DNA of 64,000 nucleotides from an uncultured Oscillibacter sp. Lineage in GTDB: Bacteria > Bacillota > Clostridia > Oscillospirales > Oscillospiraceae. The DNA lies in contig CAJUTB010000002.1 in assembly GCA_910589315.1 (NCBI GenBank), positions 62,001 to 126,000 of the forward strand, given 5' to 3'. The notes beneath the pieces are model-generated. The model worked only from the letters and a program-made list of their open reading frames with translations, was not told where the DNA came from and ran no database searches. Of this stretch, positions 33,227 to 41,492 are shown piece after piece. Each line of letters begins with the position of its first letter. Position 1 is the first letter of the stretch. The translations under genes were made by a program, and so were the position numbers.

Positions 33227-34230
33227 CGGGCCGGATTGCGTTCGTCTCCTTCACGGACCGGGGAGCCGGTCTGGCGGAACGCCTGCGGGAACGGTTTGGC
33301 GGCACGGCGTCCAACGCCCGGCGGGACGCGCCCTTCTCCCTTGCCGCCTGGACGGCGGAGGCGTTTGCCTCGGCAGAGGCCCTGGTGTTCGTCGGCGCGG
33401 CGGGAATTGCCGTCCGGGCGATTGCCCCGCATATCCGCAGCAAAGCGGCGGACCCGGCGGTGATCGTTGTGGACGAGGCGGGGCGGTTTGTCGTTCCGAT
33501 TCTCTCCGGCCACCTGGGCGGCGCGAACGCCCTGGCGCGGGAACTGGCGGCTTTCTGCGGCGGCACGGCGGTGCTCACCACGGCAACGGACGTAAACAAC
33601 CGCTTTGCCGTAGACGAGTGGGCAAAACGGCAGAATTGCGCGGTGGTCAACCCGGACCGTATCAAATATGTTTCTGCAAACATTCTGGCGGGGAAACCGG
33701 TTTCCGCCGGAGGGGAATTTCCTATTCACGGAACGCCGCCGGACGGCGTTGTCTGGACGGATGGTCCCGGCTGCGATTTTTATTGCGGGATTCGCCGCCC
33801 CGCTGGGACGGCCCTGCATCTTGCGCCGAAAATCGCCGTGCTGGGCGCGGGCTGCCGGAGAGGGACGCCGCTGGAGACTCTGGAGGCGGCGTTTTTGCAG
33901 TTCCTGGAAGCGGAGAACCTCTGCGCGGAGGTCGTTTGCGCGGTATCCAGCATTGACCTGAAAAAAGACGAGCCAGGTCTTTTGGCCTTTTGCAAAGCCC
34001 ATGGCTGGCCGCTGAAAACCGGTTCTGCGGAAGTCCTTGCGGCGGTCCCCGGCGCGTTTACCGCGTCGGAGTTCGTACGGCGGACGGCAGGCGTGGACAA
34101 CGTGTGCGAGCGGAGCGCGGTATGGGCCTCCGGCGGCGTGCTGGCGGTGAGGAAACGGGCCTGGAACGGCGTGACTCTGGCCCTGGCCCTGGAGCCGTAC
34201 AATCCGGATTGGAGATGGCAGGATGAATAA
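33223..34230 (+). CDS. cbiG: Cobalt-precorrin-5A hydrolase CbiG
   Basis: A 335-residue enzyme that opens the delta-lactone of cobalt-precorrin-5A and releases acetaldehyde, an exclusive step of the anaerobic route. The N-terminal part has FVGAAGIAVRAIAPHIRSKAADPAV (about 64-88) and the central part VVPILSGHLGGANALARELA (about 91-110). The C-terminal CbiG domain begins at about 195 (KIAVLGAGCRRGTPLE) and contains SSIDLKKDEPGLLAFC. It starts with GTG overlapping cbiF and overlaps cbiH by 8 nt. Confidence 0.94.
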   Translation: MTGRIAFVSFTDRGAGLAERLRERFGGTASNARRDAPFSLAAWTAEAFASAEALVFVGAAGIAVRAIAPHIRSKAADPAVIVVDEAGRFVVPILSGHLGGANALARELAAFCGGTAVLTTATDVNNRFAVDEWAKRQNCAVVNPDRIKYVSANILAGKPVSAGGEFPIHGTPPDGVVWTDGPGCDFYCGIRRPAGTALHLAPKIAVLGAGCRRGTPLETLEAAFLQFLEAENLCAEVVCAVSSIDLKKDEPGLLAFCKAHGWPLKTGSAEVLAAVPGAFTASEFVRRTAGVDNVCERSAVWASGGVLAVRKRAWNGVTLALALEPYNPDWRWQDE

Positions 34231-34954
34231 AGTGTATGTGGTGGGCCTTGGCCCCGGCGGCTCGGAATTTATGACCGCCGCGGCCCAAGCGGCCCTGGAA
34301 CGCTCCGACGTTCTGTGCGGCTACACGGTGTATGTGGACCTGGTTGCGCCGCTGTACCCGGAAAAGGAGCGGTATACGACCCCGATGACAAAGGAAACCG
34401 ACCGGTGCCGCTGGGCGTTGGAGACGGCTCGAAAGGGACGGACGGTAGCCATGGTGTGCAGCGGCGACGCGGGCGTATACGGCATGGCGGGACTGATTCT
34501 TCAGCTTGCGGCGGATTTCCCCGAGGTGGAGGTGGAGGTTATTTGCGGTGTGACGGCCGCGCTGTCGGGCGGAGCGGTCCTAGGCGCGCCCCTGGGCCAC
34601 GATTTCTGCGTAATCTCCCTCTCCGACCTGCTGACGCCCTGGGAGCAGATTGAAAAACGCCTGGAATGTGCGGCGGAAGGGGATTTCGCCGTCTGCCTTT
34701 ATAATCCGGCTTCCAGGAAACGGAAAGATTACCTGCAAAAAGCCTGCGATATTCTGCTGCGGCGCAAATCCCCTGAGACGGTCTGCGGCTGGGTGCGGAA
34801 CATAGGCCGGGAGGGTCAGACCAGCCGGGTTTTGACGCTGCAAGCCCTGCGGGATGAGGAATTGGATATGTTTTCCACCGTGTTTGTCGGCTCCTCCGCC
34901 ACCCAGAATATCGCAGGATGGATGGTGACGCCCCGGGGGTATGAGAAGAAGTGA
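34223..34954 (+). CDS. cbiH: Cobalt-precorrin-3 (C17)-methyltransferase CbiH/CobJ
   Basis: A 243-residue tetrapyrrole methylase catalysing C17 methylation with ring contraction. Signature segments are VYVVGLGPGGSEFMTAAAQAAL, VAMVCSGDAGVYGMAGLILQL (about 76-96), VICGVTAALSGGAVLGAPLGHDFCVISLSDLLTPW and CLYNPASRKRKDYLQKA (about 161-177). The start lies within the end of cbiG. It overlaps cbiJ by 4 nt. Confidence 0.95.
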   Translation: MNKVYVVGLGPGGSEFMTAAAQAALERSDVLCGYTVYVDLVAPLYPEKERYTTPMTKETDRCRWALETARKGRTVAMVCSGDAGVYGMAGLILQLAADFPEVEVEVICGVTAALSGGAVLGAPLGHDFCVISLSDLLTPWEQIEKRLECAAEGDFAVCLYNPASRKRKDYLQKACDILLRRKSPETVCGWVRNIGREGQTSRVLTLQALRDEELDMFSTVFVGSSATQNIAGWMVTPRGYEKK

Positions 34955-35682
34955 GGGTCTTATTATTCGGCGGCACCACCGAAGGCCGGGAACTCTCCCG
35001 GCAGCTTGCGGCGGAGGGCCTGACGGTGACGGTCTGCGTCGCCTCGGACTATGGCCGGGAGGAACAGGGTGATTTCCCCGGCGTGGCGGTCCTGACAGGC
35101 CGCAGGACCGCCACGGAAATGGTGGAGCTGCTTCAAAATCAAAGCCTTTGCATCGACGCCACCCACCCTTACGCCGTGGCGGCGACGGAAAACATCCGCG
35201 CCGCATGCAAAACGGCGGGGGTTCCCTACCGGCGTTTGCTGCGGGAGGGGAGCGTTTATAAGGGCGTAACGGTCCGCAGCGCGCAAGAGGCGGCGGACTA
35301 TTTGGAAAACCGTCCCGGAAACGTCCTGCTGGCCACCGGCGCGAAGGAGCTGGCGGCCTTTGCTTCCCTGTCTCCGGAACGGCTTTTCCCCCGCGTTTTG
35401 CCCAGTCACGAGGGCCTTGCGGCCTGCGAGGCGGCGGGAATTCCCCACCGGAACATCATCGCCATGCAGGGACCTTTCAGCCAGGCGGTGAACGAGGCGG
35501 TTATGGGGCAGTTTCAGATTTCCTTTCTGGTGACGAAGGACGGCGGCAAAGCTGGAGGCTTCCCTGAAAAAGCAGCGGCGGCAGAGGCCGCCGGCGTGGA
35601 GCTGGTTGTCATTTCACGCACGCCGGAAACAGGCGAGTCCTACGAAACGATCTTACAACAATGCAGGGAGATGCTTCCATGA
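34951..35682 (+). CDS. cbiJ: Cobalt-precorrin-6A reductase CbiJ/CobK
   Basis: A 243-residue reductase of the corrin macrocycle. The N-terminal nucleotide-binding motif VLLFGGTTEGRELSRQL (about 3-19) is followed by CIDATHPYAVAATENIRAAC (about 67-86), LLATGAKELAAFA and the late FLVTKDGGKAGGFPEKAAAAEAAGVELVVI, all typical of CobK/CbiJ. The start is GTG within the cbiH stop region. It overlaps cbiET by 4 nt (ATGA). Confidence 0.94.
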   Translation: MRVLLFGGTTEGRELSRQLAAEGLTVTVCVASDYGREEQGDFPGVAVLTGRRTATEMVELLQNQSLCIDATHPYAVAATENIRAACKTAGVPYRRLLREGSVYKGVTVRSAQEAADYLENRPGNVLLATGAKELAAFASLSPERLFPRVLPSHEGLAACEAAGIPHRNIIAMQGPFSQAVNEAVMGQFQISFLVTKDGGKAGGFPEKAAAAEAAGVELVVISRTPETGESYETILQQCREMLP

Positions 35683-36869
35683 AAGTGACTTTGACAGGCT
35701 GCGGCGGCGGAACCCCCAAAACTCTGACGGCAGACGCGCGTTCCGCCTTTGTCCGGGCGGACCTGATCGCCGGTGCGGCGCGGCTTCTGGAAACGCTTCC
35801 GGAGGGCTGTACGGAAAACCGCCGGGCGGCGGTGCAAGCAGCCGCGATTGTGGAAATCCTGCGAAGCTCCGGCGCGGAACGGCCCTGCGTGGCCTTCAGC
35901 GGCGACACCGGGTTTTACTCCGGCGTGCAGAGTCTGGTCCCCCTTTTGGACGAAGTGGGAATCGACTGGGAAATTATCCCTGGAATTTCCAGCGTTCAGC
36001 TGTTCTCCGCCCGGCTGGGACGCCCCTGGCAGGATTGGAACCTCGTTTCCGCCCACGGCAAAGACAGCGACCCCGTAGGGGCGGTCTGCCATGGAAAACC
36101 GGCGTTTTTCCTCACCGGCGGCAATCCGGCGGAGATTTGCGCGCAGCTGACGGACGCGGGCCTGGGCTTTTTGCCTGTAACCGCAGGCGAACGCCTTTCA
36201 TACCCGGACGAGCGGATCTCCCAAGGCACGGCGGCGGCGTTTGCGGACCGCACGTTTGCGCCGCTGACCGTACTGCTTGCGGAAGCGGCCCCCCGGGCGG
36301 ACCGCCGCGCCGGTCTGCCGGACAGCTGTTTTCTCCGTGGAAAAGTTCCTATGACGAAACAGGAGGTCCGGGCGGTGATTTCCGCCAAGCTGGCCGTAAC
36401 GCCGGAGGAAACGGCTTGGGATGTAGGCGCGGGAACCGGAAGCGTTTCAGTGGAACTGAGCGGACAGGCCCGCCGGGTCTATGCCGTTGAGTGCGGCGTG
36501 GAAGCCTGTGAATTGATTCGTCAGAACCGGGCGCGTTTCTGCGCCTGGAATCTGACGCTGACAGAGGGCAGAGCCCCCGAGGCGTTGGCCGCTCTGCCGC
36601 CGCCGGACGCCGTGTTCATCGGCGGAACAAGCGGGGAGATGGCGGCTGTGATCCGCGCGGCGTTGGCGAAAAACCCCGCCGTCCGGTTCTGCATCTCGGC
36701 CATTGCCTTGGAAACCCTCTCCGCCGCAGCTGCCGCGCTGGACGCCAACGGGATTCGGGCGGAGGTTGTGCAGATCGCCGTCAGCCGGTCGAAACCGGCG
36801 GGGACGCTGCGACTTCTTCTGGCGAATAACCCGGTGTTTTTGATCACCGGACAGGGGGGCGGCATATGA
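35679..36869 (+). CDS. cbiET: Fused CbiE-CbiT: precorrin-6B C5,15-methyltransferase with C12-decarboxylase
   Basis: A 396-residue fusion. The CbiE half (about 1-200) is a tetrapyrrole methylase with VTLTGCGGGTPKTLT, AFSGDTGFYSGVQSLV (about 73-88) and IIPGISSVQLFSARLGRPWQDW. The CbiT half (about 220-396) is a Rossmann methyltransferase with TWDVGAGTGSVSVEL-like motif I (ETAWDVGAGTGSVSVEL, about 241-257) and VFIGGTSGEM. It corresponds to CobL of the aerobic route. Methylation at C5 and C15 and decarboxylation at C12 are expected. The start at 35679 (ATGA overlap with cbiJ, GGAG upstream) is preferred over 35661. Confidence 0.94.
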   Translation: MKVTLTGCGGGTPKTLTADARSAFVRADLIAGAARLLETLPEGCTENRRAAVQAAAIVEILRSSGAERPCVAFSGDTGFYSGVQSLVPLLDEVGIDWEIIPGISSVQLFSARLGRPWQDWNLVSAHGKDSDPVGAVCHGKPAFFLTGGNPAEICAQLTDAGLGFLPVTAGERLSYPDERISQGTAAAFADRTFAPLTVLLAEAAPRADRRAGLPDSCFLRGKVPMTKQEVRAVISAKLAVTPEETAWDVGAGTGSVSVELSGQARRVYAVECGVEACELIRQNRARFCAWNLTLTEGRAPEALAALPPPDAVFIGGTSGEMAAVIRAALAKNPAVRFCISAIALETLSAAAAALDANGIRAEVVQIAVSRSKPAGTLRLLLANNPVFLITGQGGGI

Positions 36870-38215
36870 TTTGCCTGCTGGTCGCGGCCCCGAACTCCGG
36901 CAGCGGCAAGACGGTTTTGACCTGCGCCCTTCTGGCCGCGCTCAAGCGGCGGGGGCGGACGCCCTGCGCGTTCAAATGCGGGCCGGACTACATTGACCCC
37001 ATGTTTCACCGCGCCGTCCTCGGTGTGGAGAGCCATAACCTGGATTTGTTTCTCTCCGGCGAAACGGCCCTGCGGAACCTGTTCAGCCGCTGCATAGCCG
37101 GACACGGCGCGGCGGTGTGCGAGGGGGCCATGGGCTTTTACGACGGCGTGCGGGGAACAACCGCCCAGGCCAGCGCGTGGCACGTGGCGGACACGCTGGG
37201 ACTTCCGGTACTGCTGGCCGTCCGGCCCAAAGGGGCCAGTCTGACCCTGGCGGCGCAGATACGCGGCTTGCAGGCGTTCCGCTCCAACAACCATATCGCG
37301 GCGATTCTCCTGACGGACACTTCTCCCGCGCTGTGCAAAAGCCTTGCGCCTATGCTGGAAACGGAAACGGGGCTTCCGGTGGCCGGCTGCCTGCCGCACC
37401 TGCCGGAAGCCTGCTTGGAAAGCCGTCATCTGGGCCTCCGGACCGCCGGGGAAATCGAAAATCTGCCTGCCCGGATGGAACGCCTCGCGGACGCATTGGA
37501 GGCAAACGCAGATTTGGACCGTCTGTTTTCGCTCTGCACATTTGATCCCCCCGCCGCGTATCAGGGGACATCCCGAAGGCGAATTACAAAAATTGCCGTC
37601 GCCCGGGACGCGGCCTTCTGCTTTGCCTATGCGGAAACCCTGGAAGCGTTGGAGGCGGCGGGGGCGGAACTGCTCTTTTTCAGTCCCCTTACCGGCGGCG
37701 GCCTTCCCGACGGAACCTGCGGCCTGTACCTGCCCGGCGGCTATCCCGAATTGTATGCGGAGGAGCTTTCAAAAAACGACGCCATGCGGCAGGCCATTCG
37801 TTCAGCTGTGGAAAACGGCCTGCCCACGGTGGCGGAGTGCGGCGGCTTTTTGTATCTAGGACAGACCCTGGAAGATCCCAGCGGGGTTTCATGGGCCATG
37901 GCGGGTGTTCTGCCGGGGGCGGGCGTGAAAACCGAACGCCTTGTCCGCTTCGGCTACCACCATCTGACCGCCCAGAGGGACGGACTTCTTCTGCGGGCGG
38001 GGGAGACGGTCCCCGTTCACGAATTTCACTACTGGGACAGCTCCGCCAACGGGGACGCTTTTACGTCGGAAAAAGGCGCGCTGCGCTGGAGCTGCGGCTA
38101 TTCCGGCCCAGGGCTTCACGCCGCGTTCCCGCATCTCTACTTCGCGGGGAGGCCGGAGCTTGCGGAACGCTTCACGGCAAAGGCCGCGGCGTATGGAAAG
38201 GAACACGGAAGATGA
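36866..38215 (+). CDS. cbiA: Cobyrinate a,c-diamide synthase CbiA
   Basis: A 449-residue ATP- and glutamine-dependent amidotransferase that amidates the a and c side chains of cobyrinate. The P-loop-like VAAPNSGSGKTVLTCALL (about 6-23) and FKCGPDYIDPMFH (about 37-49) form the ATP/substrate half. The class I glutaminase half carries the Cys nucleophile in LPTVAECGGFLYLG (about 319-332) and His in FPHLYF. In some species this enzyme is named CobB. It overlaps its neighbours by 4 nt on both sides. Confidence 0.95.
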   Translation: MICLLVAAPNSGSGKTVLTCALLAALKRRGRTPCAFKCGPDYIDPMFHRAVLGVESHNLDLFLSGETALRNLFSRCIAGHGAAVCEGAMGFYDGVRGTTAQASAWHVADTLGLPVLLAVRPKGASLTLAAQIRGLQAFRSNNHIAAILLTDTSPALCKSLAPMLETETGLPVAGCLPHLPEACLESRHLGLRTAGEIENLPARMERLADALEANADLDRLFSLCTFDPPAAYQGTSRRRITKIAVARDAAFCFAYAETLEALEAAGAELLFFSPLTGGGLPDGTCGLYLPGGYPELYAEELSKNDAMRQAIRSAVENGLPTVAECGGFLYLGQTLEDPSGVSWAMAGVLPGAGVKTERLVRFGYHHLTAQRDGLLLRAGETVPVHEFHYWDSSANGDAFTSEKGALRWSCGYSGPGLHAAFPHLYFAGRPELAERFTAKAAAYGKEHGR

Positions 38216-39273
38216 AAGAACTCTTGCAGCAGATTGGTCCGGCGGACGAAACCGCCCGGCAGGCGGCCCGGAAGAATTGGAATGCCTGCATGAAACCCCT
38301 GGGCAGTCTGGGACTTCTGGAAAAGGCGTTGGAGGACATTGCCGCCCTCACAGGCAGCGCGGAAATATGTCTGAAAAAGCGGGCCGCGCTGGTTTTGTGC
38401 GCGGACAACGGCGTGGTGGCCCAGGGTGTGACCCAGTGCGGCAGCGAGATGACGGGCATCGTAGCCCGGAACCTGGCGGCGGGGATTACGTCGGTGTGCC
38501 GCATGGCGGCGGAGGCAGACTGTCCGGTGATTCCAGTGGATATGGGGATTTTGGATTTCCCAGAGACGGAGGGCGTTCTCTCCCGGCGGATTGCCAACGG
38601 AACCAAGGACATCAGCCAGGGTCCCGCCATGACCCGCGCCCAGGCCGAACAGGCCATTTTTACCGGCGTGGAGCTGGTGCGGGAGCAAAAGGAGCAGGGC
38701 GTCCGGCTTCTGGCGACGGGCGAAATGGGCATCGGCAACACGACGACTTCCAGCGCGGCGGCCAGCGTCCTGTTAAACCGTCCGGCGTCGGAGATGACGG
38801 GCCGGGGTTCCGGTTTGACGGACGAGGGATTGTTTCGGAAAATCCGCGCGGTGGAACAGGCCGTTTCCATCAACCGGCCAGACCCGGCGGACCCGGTGGA
38901 TGTATTGGCAAAGGTGGGCGGTTTCGATCTGGCGGGATTGTGCGGCGTGTTTCTGGGCGGAGCCTTGTACCGGATTCCGGTTTTGATTGACGGATTCATC
39001 AGCGGCACGGCGGCCCTGTGCGCCCTGCGGCTGTGCCCCAACGCCGGAAAGGCCATGCTGGCCAGCCATGTTTCTGCCGAACCGGCGGCGCGGTATGTTC
39101 TGGCAGCCCTGGGAAAAACGCCGCTGATTACTGCGGGGCTCCGCCTGGGAGAGGGCACCGGCGCGGTAGCGGCCATGCCGCTTCTGGACATGGCCCGGGC
39201 GGTGTACGCCAGCGGCTACACCTTCGACGGCTGCGGCGTGGAACCGTACCAGCCTCTGGGAGGCTTCCGATGA
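38212..39273 (+). CDS. cobT: Nicotinate-nucleotide-dimethylbenzimidazole phosphoribosyltransferase
   Basis: A 353-residue enzyme that activates the lower-ligand base as alpha-ribazole phosphate. Segments: KPLGSLGLLEKALEDIAAL (about 28-46), LCADNGVVAQGVTQCGSEMT, LLATGEMGIGNTTTSSA (about 163-179), and GLRLGEGTGAVAAMPLLDMA (about 309-328) with the catalytic Glu. ATG 38212 overlaps the cbiA stop by 4 nt; long in-frame readings further upstream are inside cbiA. With no bluB or bza genes in view, the base is probably scavenged. Confidence 0.96.
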   Translation: MKELLQQIGPADETARQAARKNWNACMKPLGSLGLLEKALEDIAALTGSAEICLKKRAALVLCADNGVVAQGVTQCGSEMTGIVARNLAAGITSVCRMAAEADCPVIPVDMGILDFPETEGVLSRRIANGTKDISQGPAMTRAQAEQAIFTGVELVREQKEQGVRLLATGEMGIGNTTTSSAAASVLLNRPASEMTGRGSGLTDEGLFRKIRAVEQAVSINRPDPADPVDVLAKVGGFDLAGLCGVFLGGALYRIPVLIDGFISGTAALCALRLCPNAGKAMLASHVSAEPAARYVLAALGKTPLITAGLRLGEGTGAVAAMPLLDMARAVYASGYTFDGCGVEPYQPLGGFR

Positions 39274-39800
39274 TCACGCTGGTCATCGGCGGCGCGGCCA
39301 GCGGCAAGAGCGAATATGCGGAAGAACTTGTTTTGAAATCGGAGGCCCGTCCCCGGATTTATCTGGCGACCATGGAGCCTTTTGGGGAGGAAGCCCGGCG
39401 GCGGGTGGAGAAGCATCGGGCCATGAGGGCCGCAAAGGACTTCCGGACGCTGGAACGCTATACCGGTTTGCCGGGAATCGAGGTCCCGGCGGGGTCGGCG
39501 GTTTTGCTGGAGTGCCTGGGGAATCTTTGTGCAAACGAGCTGTATTCTCCTGACGGCGTGGGGGCCGGGTGCGCCGCAGAGGCCATTTTGAAGGGCGTTG
39601 CCCGCTTGGCGGCGCAGAGCCGGAATCTGGTGATCGTCTCCAACGAGGTCTGTTCCGGCGGCAGGGACTACGCAGGCGATACGCTGCGTTATTTGCAGCT
39701 TCTGGCGTTTCTGCACCGCCGTCTGGCGGCGCAGGCGGACAATGTATGCGAGGTTGTCTGCGGCCTGCCGGTTTACCACAAGGGGGGAGAGCCGCAATGA
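39270..39800 (+). CDS. cobU: Adenosylcobinamide kinase / adenosylcobinamide-phosphate guanylyltransferase
   Basis: A 176-residue bifunctional enzyme that phosphorylates adenosylcobinamide and attaches GMP. Walker A is VIGGAASGKSEYAEEL (about 5-20). The guanylylated His lies in RRVEKHRAMR (about 44-53). VSNEVCSGG (about 126-134) and VCEVVCGLPVYHKG (about 158-171) are the usual C-terminal motifs. It overlaps cobT and cobS by 4 nt each. A shortened relative lies two genes downstream. Confidence 0.95.
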   Translation: MITLVIGGAASGKSEYAEELVLKSEARPRIYLATMEPFGEEARRRVEKHRAMRAAKDFRTLERYTGLPGIEVPAGSAVLLECLGNLCANELYSPDGVGAGCAAEAILKGVARLAAQSRNLVIVSNEVCSGGRDYAGDTLRYLQLLAFLHRRLAAQADNVCEVVCGLPVYHKGGEPQ

Positions 39801-40573
39801 CGCTTTTGGAAACCGTCGCGGTGGCCTTTGGGATGTTTTCCGCCGTGCCGGCGCCGCAGCCGGTTTGGAACGAAAAAAATATGCGCTATGCCCTGTGCGC
39901 CTTTCCGCTGGTGGGCGTCGTGTGCGGAGGGTGCTGGTGGGCATGGGCGGAAGTATGCCGCGTGTTGGCCCTGCCGGAGCTGCTGCGGGGCGCGGGATTT
40001 TGCCTGCTGCCCGCGCTTGTGACGGGCGGCATCCACCTGGACGGCCTTGCCGACACCAGCGACGCCCTCGCCAGTCACGCCCCGCCGGAGAAAAAACGGG
40101 AAATCTTACAGGATTCCCGCTGCGGCGCGTTTGCGGTAATACGGCTGTGCGGCTATTTTATTTGGTACTGGGCGTTGTGCTGCGCCCTGCGGCCAACGTC
40201 CGCCGCCCTTTGGAGCGTCGGGGCGTCGTTTGTGCTGTCCCGGTCGCTGTCGGGACTTGCCATTGTGTCGCTCCCGCTGGCAAAAAACACCGGCCTCGCC
40301 CACACCTTCGCCGCAGGGGCCGCTCCAAAGCGGGCGCGGTGGATTCTGACGCTGGCCGCGGCGGCAGGCGCGTCCGCGCTCTGCTGGGCCGGACGCCTTT
40401 CTGGAGCGGCCATGCTGGCGGCGGCGTTAGCAGTATTCTGGCACTACGCCCGCACGGCGCAAAAGGAATTCGGCGGGATTTCCGGCGATCTGGCGGGCTG
40501 GTTTCTGGTGCGGGCGGAATTGTGGATGCTGGCGGCCTTGGTGCTGTGCCAGCATGGGGAGGCGTTGTTATGA
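39797..40573 (+). CDS. cobS: Adenosylcobinamide-GDP ribazoletransferase (cobalamin synthase)
   Basis: A 258-residue integral membrane enzyme joining adenosylcobinamide-GDP and alpha-ribazole(-phosphate). It has about six helices; the active-site loop GGIHLDGLADTSDALASHAPPEKKREILQDSRCGAFAVI (acidic DGLADTSDA, about 80-88) is diagnostic. The start at 39797 overlaps the cobU stop (ATGA). It likewise overlaps the mini-CobU gene downstream. Confidence 0.95.
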   Translation: MTLLETVAVAFGMFSAVPAPQPVWNEKNMRYALCAFPLVGVVCGGCWWAWAEVCRVLALPELLRGAGFCLLPALVTGGIHLDGLADTSDALASHAPPEKKREILQDSRCGAFAVIRLCGYFIWYWALCCALRPTSAALWSVGASFVLSRSLSGLAIVSLPLAKNTGLAHTFAAGAAPKRARWILTLAAAAGASALCWAGRLSGAAMLAAALAVFWHYARTAQKEFGGISGDLAGWFLVRAELWMLAALVLCQHGEALL

Positions 40574-40905
40574 TTTTCATTACCGGCCCGCTGTACAGCG
40601 GTAAACGGACCTTCGCCCAAAAACTCTTGGGCTGTACGCCGGAGGAGCTGGAACGGCGGGCGGTCTGGGACGTACAGGACCTGGCGCGGGACTGCTTGGA
40701 CCTGGAAGCCCTGGCGGACGAGTGCAGCCGCCGGGAAATCGTGATTGCAGTGGAAACCGGCGGCGGCGTTGTGCCCGCCAGCCCGGAGGAGCGGGCCGCC
40801 CGCGAGGCGGCTGGGCGTCTGAGCTGCCTGTTGGCGGAACGGGCCGAAACCGTCGTCCGGGTTTTCTGCGGACTGCCCGCCGTGCTGAAAGGATCGCTGC
40901 CATGA
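40570..40905 (+). CDS. Shortened CobU-like protein, possible second cobinamide kinase/guanylyltransferase-family member
   Basis: A 111-residue protein resembling the two ends of CobU joined together. The P-loop FITGPLYSGKRTFAQKLL (about 3-20) is present. The C-terminal half IVIAVETGGGVVPASPEERAAREAAGRLSCLLAERAE (about 57-93) ending VVRVFCGLPAVLKG matches the last third of CobU. The middle of CobU, with the guanylylated histidine, is missing. It may have lost transferase activity and kept nucleotide binding. It overlaps cobS and cobC by 4 nt, so it is under the same translation coupling and looks maintained. Confidence 0.82.
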   Translation: MIFITGPLYSGKRTFAQKLLGCTPEELERRAVWDVQDLARDCLDLEALADECSRREIVIAVETGGGVVPASPEERAAREAAGRLSCLLAERAETVVRVFCGLPAVLKGSLP

Positions 40906-41492
40906 AGATTTATGTTCTGCGTCACGGGGAGACGGCTTGGAATGCTGCGGGCCGCTATCAGGGCCTTACGGACATCCCTCTGTCCCCGGAGGGCCGCGCC
41001 GCCCTTGTTCCAGCGGATTTCACGGTGGAATCCGTTGTGGTTTCCCCGCTTCTTCGGGCGCGGCAGACGGCGGAAATCCTTTTTCCCGGCGCGGCGCAGC
41101 AAATCGAAACCGGCTTGCAGGAAATGGATTTCGGCGTTTTCGAGGGCCGCACGGCTCGGGAGATGGAATTCGATTCCGCGTACCGCGCTTGGGTGGACGG
41201 CGGCTGCACAGGACCGGTTCCCGGCGGCGAGAGTCTGGAAACATTCAGCCGCCGGGTCTGCGGGACCTTTATGCGAATACTGGAAAACGCCTGTTCCCGG
41301 GGCCGGGACCCTCTGGTCCTCGTGGCCCACGGCGGGACGCTGATGGCCATTCTCGCCCAATACGCCGAACCCCGCCGGGAGTATTTCACGTGGCAGGCTC
41401 CCCATGGCGGCGGCTGGCTTCTGGATGCGTCGGGCGAGAGCCTGCGGACGCTGCGTCCGGTCTGCTATGCAAAAGGGGAAACGCCATGCTGA
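40902..41492 (+). CDS. cobC: Histidine phosphatase, probable alpha-ribazole phosphatase CobC
   Basis: A 196-residue phosphoglycerate-mutase-like phosphatase. The RHG motif YVLRHGETAWN (about 4-14) holds the phosphorylated His. VVSPLLRARQTAEIL carries the second Arg. DFGVFEGRTAREME and LVLVAHGGTLMAI (about 142-154) complete the active site. By context it dephosphorylates alpha-ribazole phosphate or adenosylcobalamin phosphate. It overlaps cbiB by 7 nt. Confidence 0.88.
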   Translation: MKIYVLRHGETAWNAAGRYQGLTDIPLSPEGRAALVPADFTVESVVVSPLLRARQTAEILFPGAAQQIETGLQEMDFGVFEGRTAREMEFDSAYRAWVDGGCTGPVPGGESLETFSRRVCGTFMRILENACSRGRDPLVLVAHGGTLMAILAQYAEPRREYFTWQAPHGGGWLLDASGESLRTLRPVCYAKGETPC

